Below are positions 17,238-28,300 of a DNA stretch of 64,000 nucleotides, piece by piece. The translations under genes and the position numbers were made by a program. Source of the DNA: Aureococcus anophagefferens. Its lineage: Eukaryota; Sar; Pelagophyceae; Pelagomonadales; Pelagomonadaceae. The stretch lies in contig NW_008705566.1 of the NCBI RefSeq assembly GCF_000186865.1, forward strand, positions 2,659,699-2,723,698, read 5' to 3'. Below the pieces are notes generated by a model. It made no database searches and had not been told where the DNA came from. It saw only the letters and a list, made by a program, of their open reading frames with translations. The first letter of the stretch is position 1. Every line of letters begins with the position of its first letter.

Positions 17238-20200
17238 ATGGCGGAGCAAAAGCCGGAATCGCGGCGCCTGACCAAGGGCCACGGGTCGAGTTACTCCATG
17301 GGGGATCTGCGCCACTACCTGTTCGGCGAGAGCGACGGGAGCGGGGGCGGCGCCATGACCCACAAGCAGCGCGGGCGCATGCGCAGCAGCGCCATCCTGC
17401 GGGACTTCGTCCACATCGGCTCCGTCCACGTCATCTACAGCACGGTCAACGCGACGGCGACGATCGCGAGCGTCGTGGGCTACATCCAGGGCACGTACCA
17501 CGAGCAGCGCAACACGTCCCCCCCGGAGTGGGAGCAGCGGCTCCAGTCGGGCCTGCTCGTGTGGTTCTTCTTCATCTTCTTCTTCGAGCTCTTCATCGCC
17601 TACGACCGCCACGAGCACATGTCGAAGCTCGTGACGATCTGCGACTTCCTGAGCGTGCTGCCGATCATGAGCCTGGTCGTGGAGTGGTCCGGCGCCAAGG
17701 GCGACAACTCGGAGAAGCTGCTCAAGTTCCTGGCCATCTTCCGCGCGTTCCGCGTGCTCCGGTTCCTGCGGCTCCACCGCCTGCTGAGTTTCTACTCGCC
17801 GGGCGTCATGCGGCAGGTCTTGGCGCTGCTCCTCATCATCTTCTGCGCGCTCTTCGTGCTCACGGGCTGCGTCTACCAGCTCGAGGGCATCTCGGACATC
17901 AACGGCGTGTCCCAGTTCACGGAGGACCCGCTGTCGTTCCTCGAGGCGTTCTATTTCGTCATCATCACGTTCACGACGGTGGGCTACGGCGACATCTACC
18001 CGCAGCAGATCATCTCCCGGCTCATCGTCGCCGTCGCCGTGCCCATCGCCGTCGTCGCCGTGCCGACCATCGGGTCGCAGATCTACGACCTCGTGGCCGC
18101 GCAGTCGCCGTACGCGACCGCGGGCCGGATCCACACGCACGGCGACTGGCACCACATCGTCGTCGTCGGCGAGCTCGGCGCCAACGACGAGAAGCTCGGC
18201 CGCCAGCTGCCCGTGCTCCTCGAGCAGCTCTACCACCCGGAGCGGGGGTCCGTCGACATCGAGCTCCAGGTCGTGCTCAGGGCAGCACAAGAGAGCGAAA
18301 TTCCCAACTTCAAAGGCTCATATCTCGGCCGTTTTCCACTCGTTTCGGCTGATTTTTGGACGAGCGATCATCTCTCGGAACGGTCTCGAAGCGTGGATGC
18401 TTTTTCCGGAACGCGCGCGCGCGGAACACTCACGTTGAAGCGACGTTGAATCGCCCTTGTGCTGCCCAGGTCGTGCTGCTGCAGCACCACGACCCGCCGG
18501 CGACGGTCCGCGAGCGCGTGCTCCAGCACCCCTACTACAGCGAGCGCGTCAAGTGGGTCAGCGGGAGCGTCTTCGAGGAGGCCCACCTGCGCCAGTGGGT
18601 CGCCGGCGCGCGCGCCGTCTGCTTCATCAACCTGGCGAACTCGGAGATCTCCGTGCCCGCGGAGATGCAGGCCGAGGACAACGCGGCGGTGCAGCGCGCG
18701 CTCGTCATCCGCCGCACGTTCCCCAAGGTGCGCCTCATCACGCAGCTCCTCCTGGAGCGGAACCTGCACCGGCTCCACGGCGAGCGCTGCGAGCTCGTCT
18801 GCGTGGAGCAGCTCAAGTACGCGATGCTCGGCCGGTCCGTGCGCGTGCCCGCGCTCCACACGCTGCTGAGCGGGCTGCTCGTCGCGGGCAGCGGCAAGGG
18901 CGGCAAGGACGGCTCCAACGGCTTCGACACCATCTCGCGGAGCTTCACGGAGGAGCTCACCAAGGCCCTGGACGTGGACTACGTGCCCGAGCGGCTCATG
19001 CCGAAATTCTCCGACGTGTACGAGGCGCCGCGGAAGTGGCTCAGGAAGCTCTGCGCGTCCGAGGAGGAGCGGGCGCGCATGGCGAGCCGGTCGACGCGCT
19101 ACATCAAGGGCCGCGACGGCACCTGGGCGCCCCTGTCCGTGGAGGAGGAGCTCGCGATCGGCCAGCACGCGACGGTGCACGAGGTCGCGGAGATCCCCCG
19201 GGAGGCCATCGGCATGCGCTTCGACGAGCTGAGCCGCCTCGCCTATCTGCATTTCGGCGTGCTGCCCGTGGCCGTGTCGACGTCCTGCGGCGTCGCGGGC
19301 GGCGGCGCGGCCGCGTCGCCGACGTCGAAGGCGCGGACGTCCGCGCCGTGGCTCATCCAGCTCGACGACAGCGGCGCGGAGTGCAACAAGACGCGCGGCA
19401 GCGCCCACGTCGTCAACTTCCCCTACGACTACCAGCTCCGCCACAAGGACACGCTGCTGGTGGTCGCGCGCGACACGCAGGCCGTGAACGACTTCGAGAC
19501 GTGGAACGACTTCCAGAGCCGCGCGGACGCGCTCGACGAGGTCTGGGACAGCCAGCTCTTCCCCTGCGCCAAGGCGAGCCGGAGCAAGGCCGAGACGGAC
19601 GCCGCCGAGGCGGAGCTGACGGTCGCGCACGAGATGGCCTCGAAGGACTACGAGTCCGCGCTCCGGAGCCTCGGGTCCAAGGTGCAGCCGAAGGTCGAGT
19701 CGAGCCACCGCAACCTCCAGCTGCTGGTGCCCGCGTGCAGCGCGCGCGAGCTGCCGCGCGCCGGCGGCGCGGGCGAGGCCAAGGTCCGGGACGACGAGGC
19801 GCGCGACCGGCCGTCGGACCTCACGCGGAGCCCCGGGAGCGAGGGCGGCTCCGACGGCGGCGGCGCCCCCTTCGCCTTGGGCGAGGGCACGGCCCAGGCC
19901 GCCATGGCCGAGGCCTGCAACCTGGAGACGTGGACCGAGGCCGCGCGCGTCGCGTACCTCGACGCGTGGTTCGGCGTCCACGTCGTCGACGAGGCGCCGC
20001 CGGACCTGAGCGGCCACGTCGTCTTCTGCGGGCCCGTCCACTCGTTGATGTGCTTCCTCCAGCCCCTCATGTTCGCGAACATCGAGTGGAACAACGGCAC
20101 GGACGCGCCGCCGCGCGAGCTGCCCAAGGTCGTCGTCCTCGACCCGCAGCTCCGCTACCTCTGCGCGAACGGCGACTCCGTGGAGAGCGACGGCGCGCGG

Positions 20201-21190
20201 AGCCGCTTCGAGGCCATCACCTTCTACGAGCCGGACGCCGACGGCCCGCCGACGCGGCTCTGGATCGTCGCGGGCGACCCGCGCGAGGGCCGCGCGCACA
20301 GCGGCCACCTCGCGCCGCTCGAGCGGTGCCGCGTCGAGGCGGCCCAGTCCTTCGTGTTGCCGAACAACAACTTCGCCGACGTGGCGAACAACCTGAACGG
20401 CGACGACTTCGCCGTGCGCGCGGTGCGCAACGTCCAGGAGATCATCGCGCGCGTCCGCGGCGTCCCGCTCGACGCGCCGTGGAGGTACGTGCCCGACTTC
20501 CGGCCGCGCATGCTCATCGAGATGCACGACGCGACGAACGCGCGCTACCTGCGCTACAACGCGCCGTCGATGCAGTTCAAGACGGGCGGCGAGATCGTCG
20601 AGCCGACGTTCCTCGACAGCGCGGTCGTCAACGTCTACCACAGCAGCGCCGCGCTGCCCTTCACGCTCCACGCCATCTGCTCCTGGCGCGACGACGGCCT
20701 GCTCTACCACGAGCGCCTGCGGGACGGCATCGTCCGCGAGTCCTGCCACATCTCGCTCGTCGACATCCCGCCGGCGTTCGTCGACGAGCGCTACCTCAAG
20801 TTCTTCGACTACTGCAACGCGCACGCGGCGCTGCCCATCGGCCTCCTGCGCGTGCCCCACGGCGCGACGGACCGGAGCCTGCCCTACGTCTACACGACGC
20901 CGCGCGCCTACGACTTCGTCCACGCGGGCGACAAGGCCTTCGTGCTCGCGACGTCCGTCTGGTTCGGCGAGCACGGCGGCGAGTCCATCAAGCACGACGA
21001 GGAGGAGCTCGAGGCCTGCGTCAAGGTCGCGACGCGCCGCGGCTCCGCCGTCTTCCTCCCGCCGCCGAGCGACGCCAAGGACCCCACGCGCGGCGGCACG
21101 CGGCGGTCCTCGGGCCTCGCCGTGGACCTCGACCCGGCCGTCGTCGCGCGCGCGGCCCGCGCCCTCGAGGCCGGCGGGAAGGGTGAGTAA
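17238..21190 (+). CDS. Slo/BK-type K+ channel with RCK gating ring, one introner intron
   Basis: Exons 17238..18269 and 18470..21190 join to 1,250 residues; splicing joins DIELQ to VVLLQHHDPP inside the first RCK domain. Membrane part: S1 about 60-82, S2 104-123, S3 132-149, S4 165-185 with arginines every third residue (169, 172, 175, 178, 181), S5 191-213, pore with TVGYGD at 247-252, S6 260-282. RCK1 begins HIVVVGELG near 306 and contains GSVFEEAHLRQW and AEDNAAVQRALVIRRTFP, close to the Slo pattern; a second RCK-like half follows (VVFCGPVHSL). No calcium-bowl aspartate run was seen. The product should be a voltage- and ligand-gated K+ channel. An in-frame ATG at 17130 is an alternative start. 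Confidence 0.9.
18278..18469 (-). mobile_element. Introner element, family 1, in the K+ channel gene
   Basis: 192 bp, flanked by perfect 8-bp duplications GTCGTGCT (18270-18277 and 18470-18477). Ends: CAGGGCAGCACAAG and the complement of CTGGGCAGCACAAG. Nearly identical in its interior to the 7408 copy, so the two are recent relatives. Core (18340-18362) is antisense to the gene. Confidence 0.93.
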
Positions 21191-21229
21191 GGGGAGGCCT
21201 AGGCTCTAGATCTCGCTGGTTCGTTCAAG

Positions 21230-22195
21230 TTGAAGTTCAACACAGCTAACATTGATGCCGGCGAGACGTCGGCCAGCCCGCTGGGCGCGGTGGCTGTCGT
21301 CCTAGCGGCAATGGCCCTGGTGCCCGACGTAATCGAGACCGCCGCGCATTTCGGAGACCTCGCCAAAATTCAGGAATGGTTGAAGGAGGACGGCAGCGAC
21401 ATCAACGGGTTTGATGAGGACGGCTGGACGCTGTTAACCAATGCGGCGTGGAAGGGTGAGTGCGAGGTGGTCCGCTTCCTCCTCGCAAACGGCGCGGACA
21501 CCAACGCGGCTGGCCCTGTCGCGTATACTGCCTTGCATGCGATCGCGCGAAATATCGATCCAGGCCCCGAAAAATCCAGGGTGTACAAAGCCGCGACCCT
21601 CGTGCTAGACGCGGGCGCGAACGTCGACGCCCTATGCCCCGAGCCAGCGATTCTGGACGACGACTGGGACCACTCTGACAGCGCGCCCGCGACGCCGCTA
21701 ATGTACGCGGCAGCAGATGGAAACATGGCCGTGATCCAGCTTCTTCTGAGTCGCGGCGCGTCGCAATTGACGACGTCGACACACGACGTCGAGGCCATCG
21801 CGCGCAGAAGCGAAAACTACACCATCGCGAGCTTGCTCGTAAGCGTTCGCCGCGCGGGTGGCTGGCGCGCCTATGTCCGCGAGCCGCGCGTCGAAATGCT
21901 CGTGCTCCGCGTACTCTGCGAGAAAGGCCGAGCGACGTCGCGCGACGGCTTGCACGAGCGCGTCTGGGGCCCCAACAAGTTCTGCCCGCTCGGAATCACC
22001 TACGACCTCTACAAATGCTTGTCCGAGGACGCGCGCGCGAACGTCGTCGCCGCGAGTCGTGAGCTCTTCCCGTCGTCTCCAAAGGAGCCACGCACGACCT
22101 CATGGAGGCAGCTCCCGAAAGAGGTCTTCTGGAAGATACTCTCGTTTTGGCGCGCGCCCCGCGACTTCGACCCGCGCGAGCTAGAGCTAGCATAA
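21230..22195 (+). CDS. Ankyrin-repeat protein of atypical base composition
   Basis: 321 residues from 21230; an ATG at 21311 (MALVPDVIETAAHFGDL) starts just before the first repeat and is an equally good start. Three to four ankyrin repeats span about 35-195 (KIQEWLKEDGSDINGFDEDG; VRFLLANGADTN; LVLDAGANVDA; VIQLLLSRGAS). A conserved-looking C-terminal block follows (YVREPRVEMLVLRVLCEKGRAT; LPKEVFWKILSFWRAPRDFDP), reminiscent of an F-box-like helix at the end of a protein, which is unusual. Codon use is less GC-extreme than in the neighbours. I recall ankyrin proteins with such tails being numerous in pelagophyte genomes, but that is memory. Function: protein binding. Confidence 0.78.
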   Translation: MKFNTANIDAGETSASPLGAVAVVLAAMALVPDVIETAAHFGDLAKIQEWLKEDGSDINGFDEDGWTLLTNAAWKGECEVVRFLLANGADTNAAGPVAYTALHAIARNIDPGPEKSRVYKAATLVLDAGANVDALCPEPAILDDDWDHSDSAPATPLMYAAADGNMAVIQLLLSRGASQLTTSTHDVEAIARRSENYTIASLLVSVRRAGGWRAYVREPRVEMLVLRVLCEKGRATSRDGLHERVWGPNKFCPLGITYDLYKCLSEDARANVVAASRELFPSSPKEPRTTSWRQLPKEVFWKILSFWRAPRDFDPRELELA

Positions 22196-22337
22196 GCCTG
22201 AGATCACAAACCTCGGGGCTGCTCGCGAGCGTACTCCGGACCTCCCACCGGCGCCGTGACAAAAGGTTTGCCCTCGCCCCTCCTTGCAGCCCAAGTGAAC
22301 AAACAGCAGCGGCTTTATGGTAGTCGCGCTGGGCAGC

Positions 22338-25300
22338 ATGCAGCCCTTCTCGGCGCTGCTCCTGGCCAGCGCGCTGCTGGCGTGCGCCGACGACGTGCCG
22401 CGCTACAGCCGCTACTACGGCGACGTCAGCGACAACGAGCCGCCGGCCGTCGCCTTCGCTCTGGAGCGCGTCGAGGTCGTCGAGGCCGGTACGGCGCCGA
22501 TCTACGTCGACGTCAGCGATCCGGACGTCGACGACGACTACGCCGGCGTCCTCGACGTGACGATCGAGTCGTCGCTGGGCGGCGCGCTCGCCGCCGCGAC
22601 GGCCGCGGGCCTCGTCTTCTACGAGACGAACTCGACGGCGCTCCGGTTCCGGGGCCCGCAGGCCCTCGTGCGGGCGGCGCTGACGCCGCTCACCTACGCC
22701 GCGCCCGCCGTCGCCGGCGTCTCCGCCGAGGACGCCATCACCGTGACCGTCGACGACCTGGGCTACACGGGCGTCGACGGCACGGCCCGGCGCGCGTCCG
22801 CGAGCCTTTCCGTGACGGTCCTGGGCGTCAACGGCGCGCCGGACGTGCGCTTCGGCGCCGACGTCGTCGCCGTCGCGGCGGCGTCCGTGGCGCTCGACGT
22901 GTCCGTCGCCGACGACGACGCGGGCGACGGCGCGCTGCGCGCGACGCTCGCCGCGAGCTCCGGGACGCTCGCCTGGGCCGCGGGCGGCGCCGGACCCGCG
23001 CTGGCGCTCGAGGCCACGCTCGAAACCATCAACGGGGCGCTCGCGTCGCTGACCTACGCGCCGGCGCCGGGCTTCCGCGGCGTCGCGACGCTGTCCGTCG
23101 CGGTCGACGACCTCGGCAGCTCGGGCGCCGGCGGCGCGAAGCAGACGACGCGCGTGCTCGCGCTCCGCGTGACGCCCGTCAACGCGGCGCCCGCGGTGGC
23201 GGCGGCGCCGTCCGTCGCCGTCGTCGCGGGCCGATGGAGCGGCGCCCTCGGGGCGTCCGTCGCGGACGCGGACGCGCGCGACGTCCTGCGCGTGACGGCG
23301 TCGGCCCGGCGAGGCGCCGTGCGCATCCCCGCGGCCCCGCCCGGCGCCCGCGTCGTCGGCGGCCTGTCCCGCGGCGCCGTCGTCGTCTTCGAGGCCGCGC
23401 CGCGCGCCGCGAGCGCCGTCCTCGCGGAGCTCTCGTACGTCGCCCCGGCCGAGCCGGGTCCGGACGCGGTCGCGATCCACGTCTCCGACGGCGTCGACGA
23501 GGCCGAGGCGACGGTGGACGTGGACGTGGTGGCGGGACCCGTCGAGGTCGCGCCGACGCGCCTCGTCGCGTCGACGAACCTGCTGGCGACGGCCGAGGAC
23601 GCGGCCGCGCCGCTCTCGTTTCTCGAGCTGGAGAGCCCCCGGCCGCACGAGATCCACGAGGTGTCGGTCTTCCCGCCCTTTGGGGCGCTCAAGCTCACGG
23701 TCGACGCGGCCTACCACGTCGAGCGCGCCGACGGCTCCGTCTGGATCCGCGGCAACGCGTCGCGCGCGTCGCAGGCGCTCCGGGGCCTCGTCTTCAACCC
23801 GGACCCGGACGCGCACGGCGTCGGCTACCTCGCCGCGGACCTCGACGGCGTGCCCGTCGACCTCCGGGTCGCCGTCGACGTGCGGAGCGTCGTCGACGAC
23901 CTCGTCCTGGCCGGGCCGCCGTCGCTCGAGGCCGTCGCGGGGTCGGCCGCGGCGCTCGCGGTGGCGCTCGCGGACCCCGAGGGGCGCGACGTCGCCCTCG
24001 ACGTCGAAGTCGCGTGCGCGGCGGGGAACGTGTCCGTGGACGCGCCGGCGGGCGTCTACGTCGAGGCGGGCGACGGGGTCGTGACGCTGCGCGGCGGCGC
24101 GGCGCGGCTCGGATCGGCGCTCGGAGCGCTGGCGTATCGCGCGTCGGCGCCGGGCGCCGACGTCGTGACCGTGCGCGTCACCGACGGCGTGCGCCGCACG
24201 TCGCTGAACATCAGCGTGTCCGTCGCCGAGGGCGCGGACGACGACGGCGACGAATTCCTGGCCTTCGACGACGGGCCCGCGACGCTCTACGGCGCCGAGG
24301 ACGCGCCCCTGACCCTCGGCGCGGCCTTCGTGGCCGTCGGCCTCGAGGACGTCGAGGCGCTGACCGTGTCGATGACGGCGGCGCACGGGACCCTGGCGCT
24401 CGGGGACGCGGACGTCGACGTGATGCTGATCGCGCCGCCGGGCGGAGCGGCGCTCGTCTTCCGCGTCGCCGCGGCCCACGCGAACGCGGCCCTCGCGGCC
24501 GTCGTCTACAGCCCGGCGCCGGACTGGTTCGGCGAGGACGCCCTGGACGCGACGGCGCGCGCCTTCCGCGGCCACGCCGACGGCGGCACCGTCGCCGCGC
24601 GGCGCGTCGCCGTCGTCGTCGCCGGCGTCGACGACGCGCCGGCGGTCGCGCTGGGCGCGCTGGACGTGCCCGCGGCGGACGTCAACGTGAGCCTCGGCGC
24701 GGCCATCGTCGTCGGCGATGTGGACGGCGGCCGGGGGCTGCTGCGCGTCGACGTGGCGTCGCAGCTCGGCTCGCTCGCGCTGAAGCCGACGTCCGCGGCG
24801 CTCGTCGGCGCGTCGACGACCTGGGACGGCGTCGCCGTCGGCACGGGACCCAACGAGGTGTCCGTCGTCGGGTCGGCCGCGCGGGTCAACGCGGCGCTCG
24901 CGCGCGTCGCCTACGCCTACCTGTCGCCCGCGCGCGTCGACGACGTCCTCGCGATCGTCGTCGCGGACGCGAATCCGGGCGCGACGCCCGTCGACCCGCT
25001 GGCCCTGGGCCTGCGCACGGCGGCGACGCTCGTCGTGCCCCGGCCGCCCGTCGCCAACGCGCCGCCGACGGCCGCCGCGTCGGAGGCGCGCGTCGACGTC
25101 GCCGAGGACGCGGTCGTCGCCGTCCCGCCGGTCGCCGTCGGCGACGCGGAGTCCGAGGCCTTCGAACTGCTGCTCGACGTCGCCGTCACCGTCGACGTCG
25201 CCGGCGCGACGCTCGCGCTCGACGACGGTGCCGCGGGCGTCGACGCGGCGCCGGCGGCGTCCGGCCTCGCGTTCTCGGCGCTCGCGGCGGACGCGAACGA

Positions 25301-28300
25301 CGCGCTGGCCGCGATGACGCTGGCGCTGCCGGCCCACTTCTGCGGCCTCGCGCGCGTGACCGTGGCCGTGACGGACCGGGGCCTCGACGGCGAGGGCGAC
25401 GGCGCCGAGGCCGCGTCCGCCTTCGTGGATTTCGTGGTCTCGGCGGCGAACGACGCGCCGGCGGTCGTCGCAAACGAGGCGGCCTTCGAGGCCGTCGCCG
25501 GCGACGACGTGGAGCTCACGGGCCTGGTCTTCACCGACGCCGACGCGGGCACGACCTGCGGCGCCGCGACGCTCGAGGCGACGTTCGCGGTCGACGGGCG
25601 CGCGACCGTCCGCGCGGACGCGGCGCGCACGCGCGCGCACGCGCGCGCGTCCGCGGACGGCAAGGCCGTCACGGTCCGCGGCGGGCCCGACGCCGTGAGC
25701 GCGACGCGCATCTTCGTGTCGAGCGACGCAGCGGAGACCGTGGCCATCACCGTCGACGTCGTCGACGGCGCGGGCGCGGGCGCGCCGCGCGCGGCGCTCG
25801 CGGCCGCGTTCGCGCGCAAGGGCGCCGCCGGCGAGGCCGTCGAGCCCGGATTGATCCTGGAGACGACCGAGGACGCGGCGGTGGCCCTCGCGCCGGCCTT
25901 TCTCGTGTCCGGCGCCAAGCCCCTGCGGTTGTCGCTGTCCTGCGGGCTGGGCTCCTTCGCCGTCGCCGCGGGCGCGAAGCTGCCGTCGAGCGCGGCGACT
26001 TTCGGCGATCGCGGCGTCGAGCTCGCCGGCGCGCCCGCGGAGCTCGCGGCGACGCTGGCGAAGCTCGTCTACGTGCCGGCGCGCGACGACTTTGGCGTCG
26101 ACGAGCTCCTGGCGTCCGTCGACGGCTTCGCGACCGTCGCCGCGCGGTCGGCCGTCCGCGTCGCCGCCGCGAACGACGCGCCCGCCTTCTCCGGCGACGC
26201 GTTTCTCGAGGTCACCCTGGGGCGCTCCGCGGCCCTGGGCCTCGCCGTGAACGACGCCGACGGCGCCGACTACCTCGACGTCGTCCTCGAGGTCGACCGA
26301 GGGGCGCTGTCCGCGCCGGCCGTCGACGGCTGTGCCGAAGTCAACCACCGGTTTGGGTGGTCCCGACCAAACTTCAGAATTCTCTAGCTCGATCAAATCG
26401 AAGTCGATTCGGCTGATTTTTGGACGAATCGATTGCTCTCGTCGAGTTCTCGAAGCACAGCCGAAGAAATTGCGTCGAAACTGTCGCATATGCGCACATT
26501 GAAGTCGAGTTGAGATTTGAATTCCACACAGGTCGACGGGTGCCTCGTCGCGAGCGCGGGCGCCGCGCTCCGCCTCTCCGGCGCGGCGCCGAGCGTCGCC
26601 GCGGCGCTGGCCGGCGCGTCCTACGCGGCGAACACGACGGGCGTCGCGGCGCTGACGGCGACGGCGACGGACGCGGCGGGCGCGGCGGCGACGTTCCGCG
26701 CGTCGATCGCCGTCGCCGCGCCCGTCGACGCGCTGCCGTTCCTGCGGCTTTTGGACCCCGGCGGCGCCGCGCTCCGGTCCGGCGTCGTCCGCGTCGACGA
26801 GGACGACCGCGTCGCCCTGGCGGACGTGCTGAGCGTCGGGGGCCTCCTCGCGCCGGAGTCGGAGGACGACCCGGTCGTCGCGTACCTCGCCGCGGGCCGC
26901 GGCGTCTTCGCGTACGACGCGCCGGAGGCGCCGGAGGACGCCTTCCGCATCTCCTTCGCCGCGAGCGACGTCGACGTCTTCGGCGCCGGCGGCCGCGTCT
27001 TCAAAGTCCGCGGCACGCGGCGGGGGCTCGTCGCCGCGATGGCTAGCATCTACTACGCGCCTTTTCCGGACGCCAACGGCGCCGACACGCTCCGCGTCGG
27101 CATGGCGAAGCGCACCGACGAGACGTCGCTGTCGTCGTCCGTCTTGGACGTCCTGGCCTTCGTGGCGCCCCGGGAGGACGCGCCCGTCGCGGCCGCGGCC
27201 GCGGCGCCGGCGGTCGCGCCCGTCGGCGCCGCCGCGGCGGCAGCCCTCGCGCTGAGCGTCGCCGACGCCGACGCGGGCGACGCCCTCGAGGTCGTCGTCT
27301 TCGCGTCCGCCGGCGACGTGCGCCTCGGCGGCGGCGCCGCGGTGCTCGCGGGCGCGCGCGTCTTCCCCGATGACGACGGCGTGCCCGCGTGGGCCGCGGC
27401 CTGCGCGGGCGTCGCGGCCGGCGCGGGCGCGTTCGTCCACGTCGAGGGCGCGGCGGACCGCGTCAACGCGGCCCTGGCCTCGGCGGTCTACGCGAGCCCG
27501 GAGCACGAGGGCGCGGTCGCGGTCGCGGTCGCCGCGCGCGACGGGTCCGCGTGCGGCTCCGCGGCGACGGCCATCGACGTCGTCTCGCAGGCCGGCGCCG
27601 GCCCGGCGCTGGCCGTGGCGCCCCGGGGGGACGTCGTCGTCGCCGGCGTCCTCTTCGAGGCGACGGAGGACGCCGTCGCGGCCGTGCCGCCGCTCGTTCT
27701 GTCGTCGGCGTCGTACTCGGACGCGGCGTACGTCAACGTGAGCCTCGCGCTCGCCTTCGGGTCGTTGACCGTCGACGGCGTCGAGGGTCTCGAGCTCTGG
27801 AGCGCCAACGCGTCGCACCTCGGCTTCGCCGGGTCGCGGGCGGCGGCGGACGCGGCGCTCGCGAACCTTCGCTACGCGCCGCCGCCGGACTTCTTCGGCG
27901 AGTGGGCGCCGACGGCATCGACCGTCGACGCGAGCGACGCCGTCGCCGTCGAGGTCGCCCACGCCTGCTACGCCCTCGCCAAGGAGCGCCGCAGACGGGA
28001 GACGCTCGTCGCCGCCGTCGCCGAGGTCCGCCGCGGCGCGTCCGGGACCTGGACGTCGCGGTCGTGGCGCGTGTCCGTCGCGCCGGTCAACGACGCGCCG
28101 ACGCTGGCGCTGGCCGCCGACGCCGTCGCCGTGCCCGCGGCCTTCGCGAACGGCACGGAGCGCTGGACGGCGCTCCTCGCGGGTGTCGTCGCGGGCGACG
28201 CGGACTCGGGGAGCCTCGAGGCGACCGTGTCCGTCGCCGCGGGCGCGCTGCGCCTCGTCCGGCCCGCGGGCGTCCGCGTGCTCGACGCGCCCGACGCGTC

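Noticed and set aside
3391..26531. Introners as autonomous transposons or small RNAs
   Set aside because: At about 190-200 bp they have no coding capacity and no tRNA-like promoter boxes; they must be mobilised in trans.
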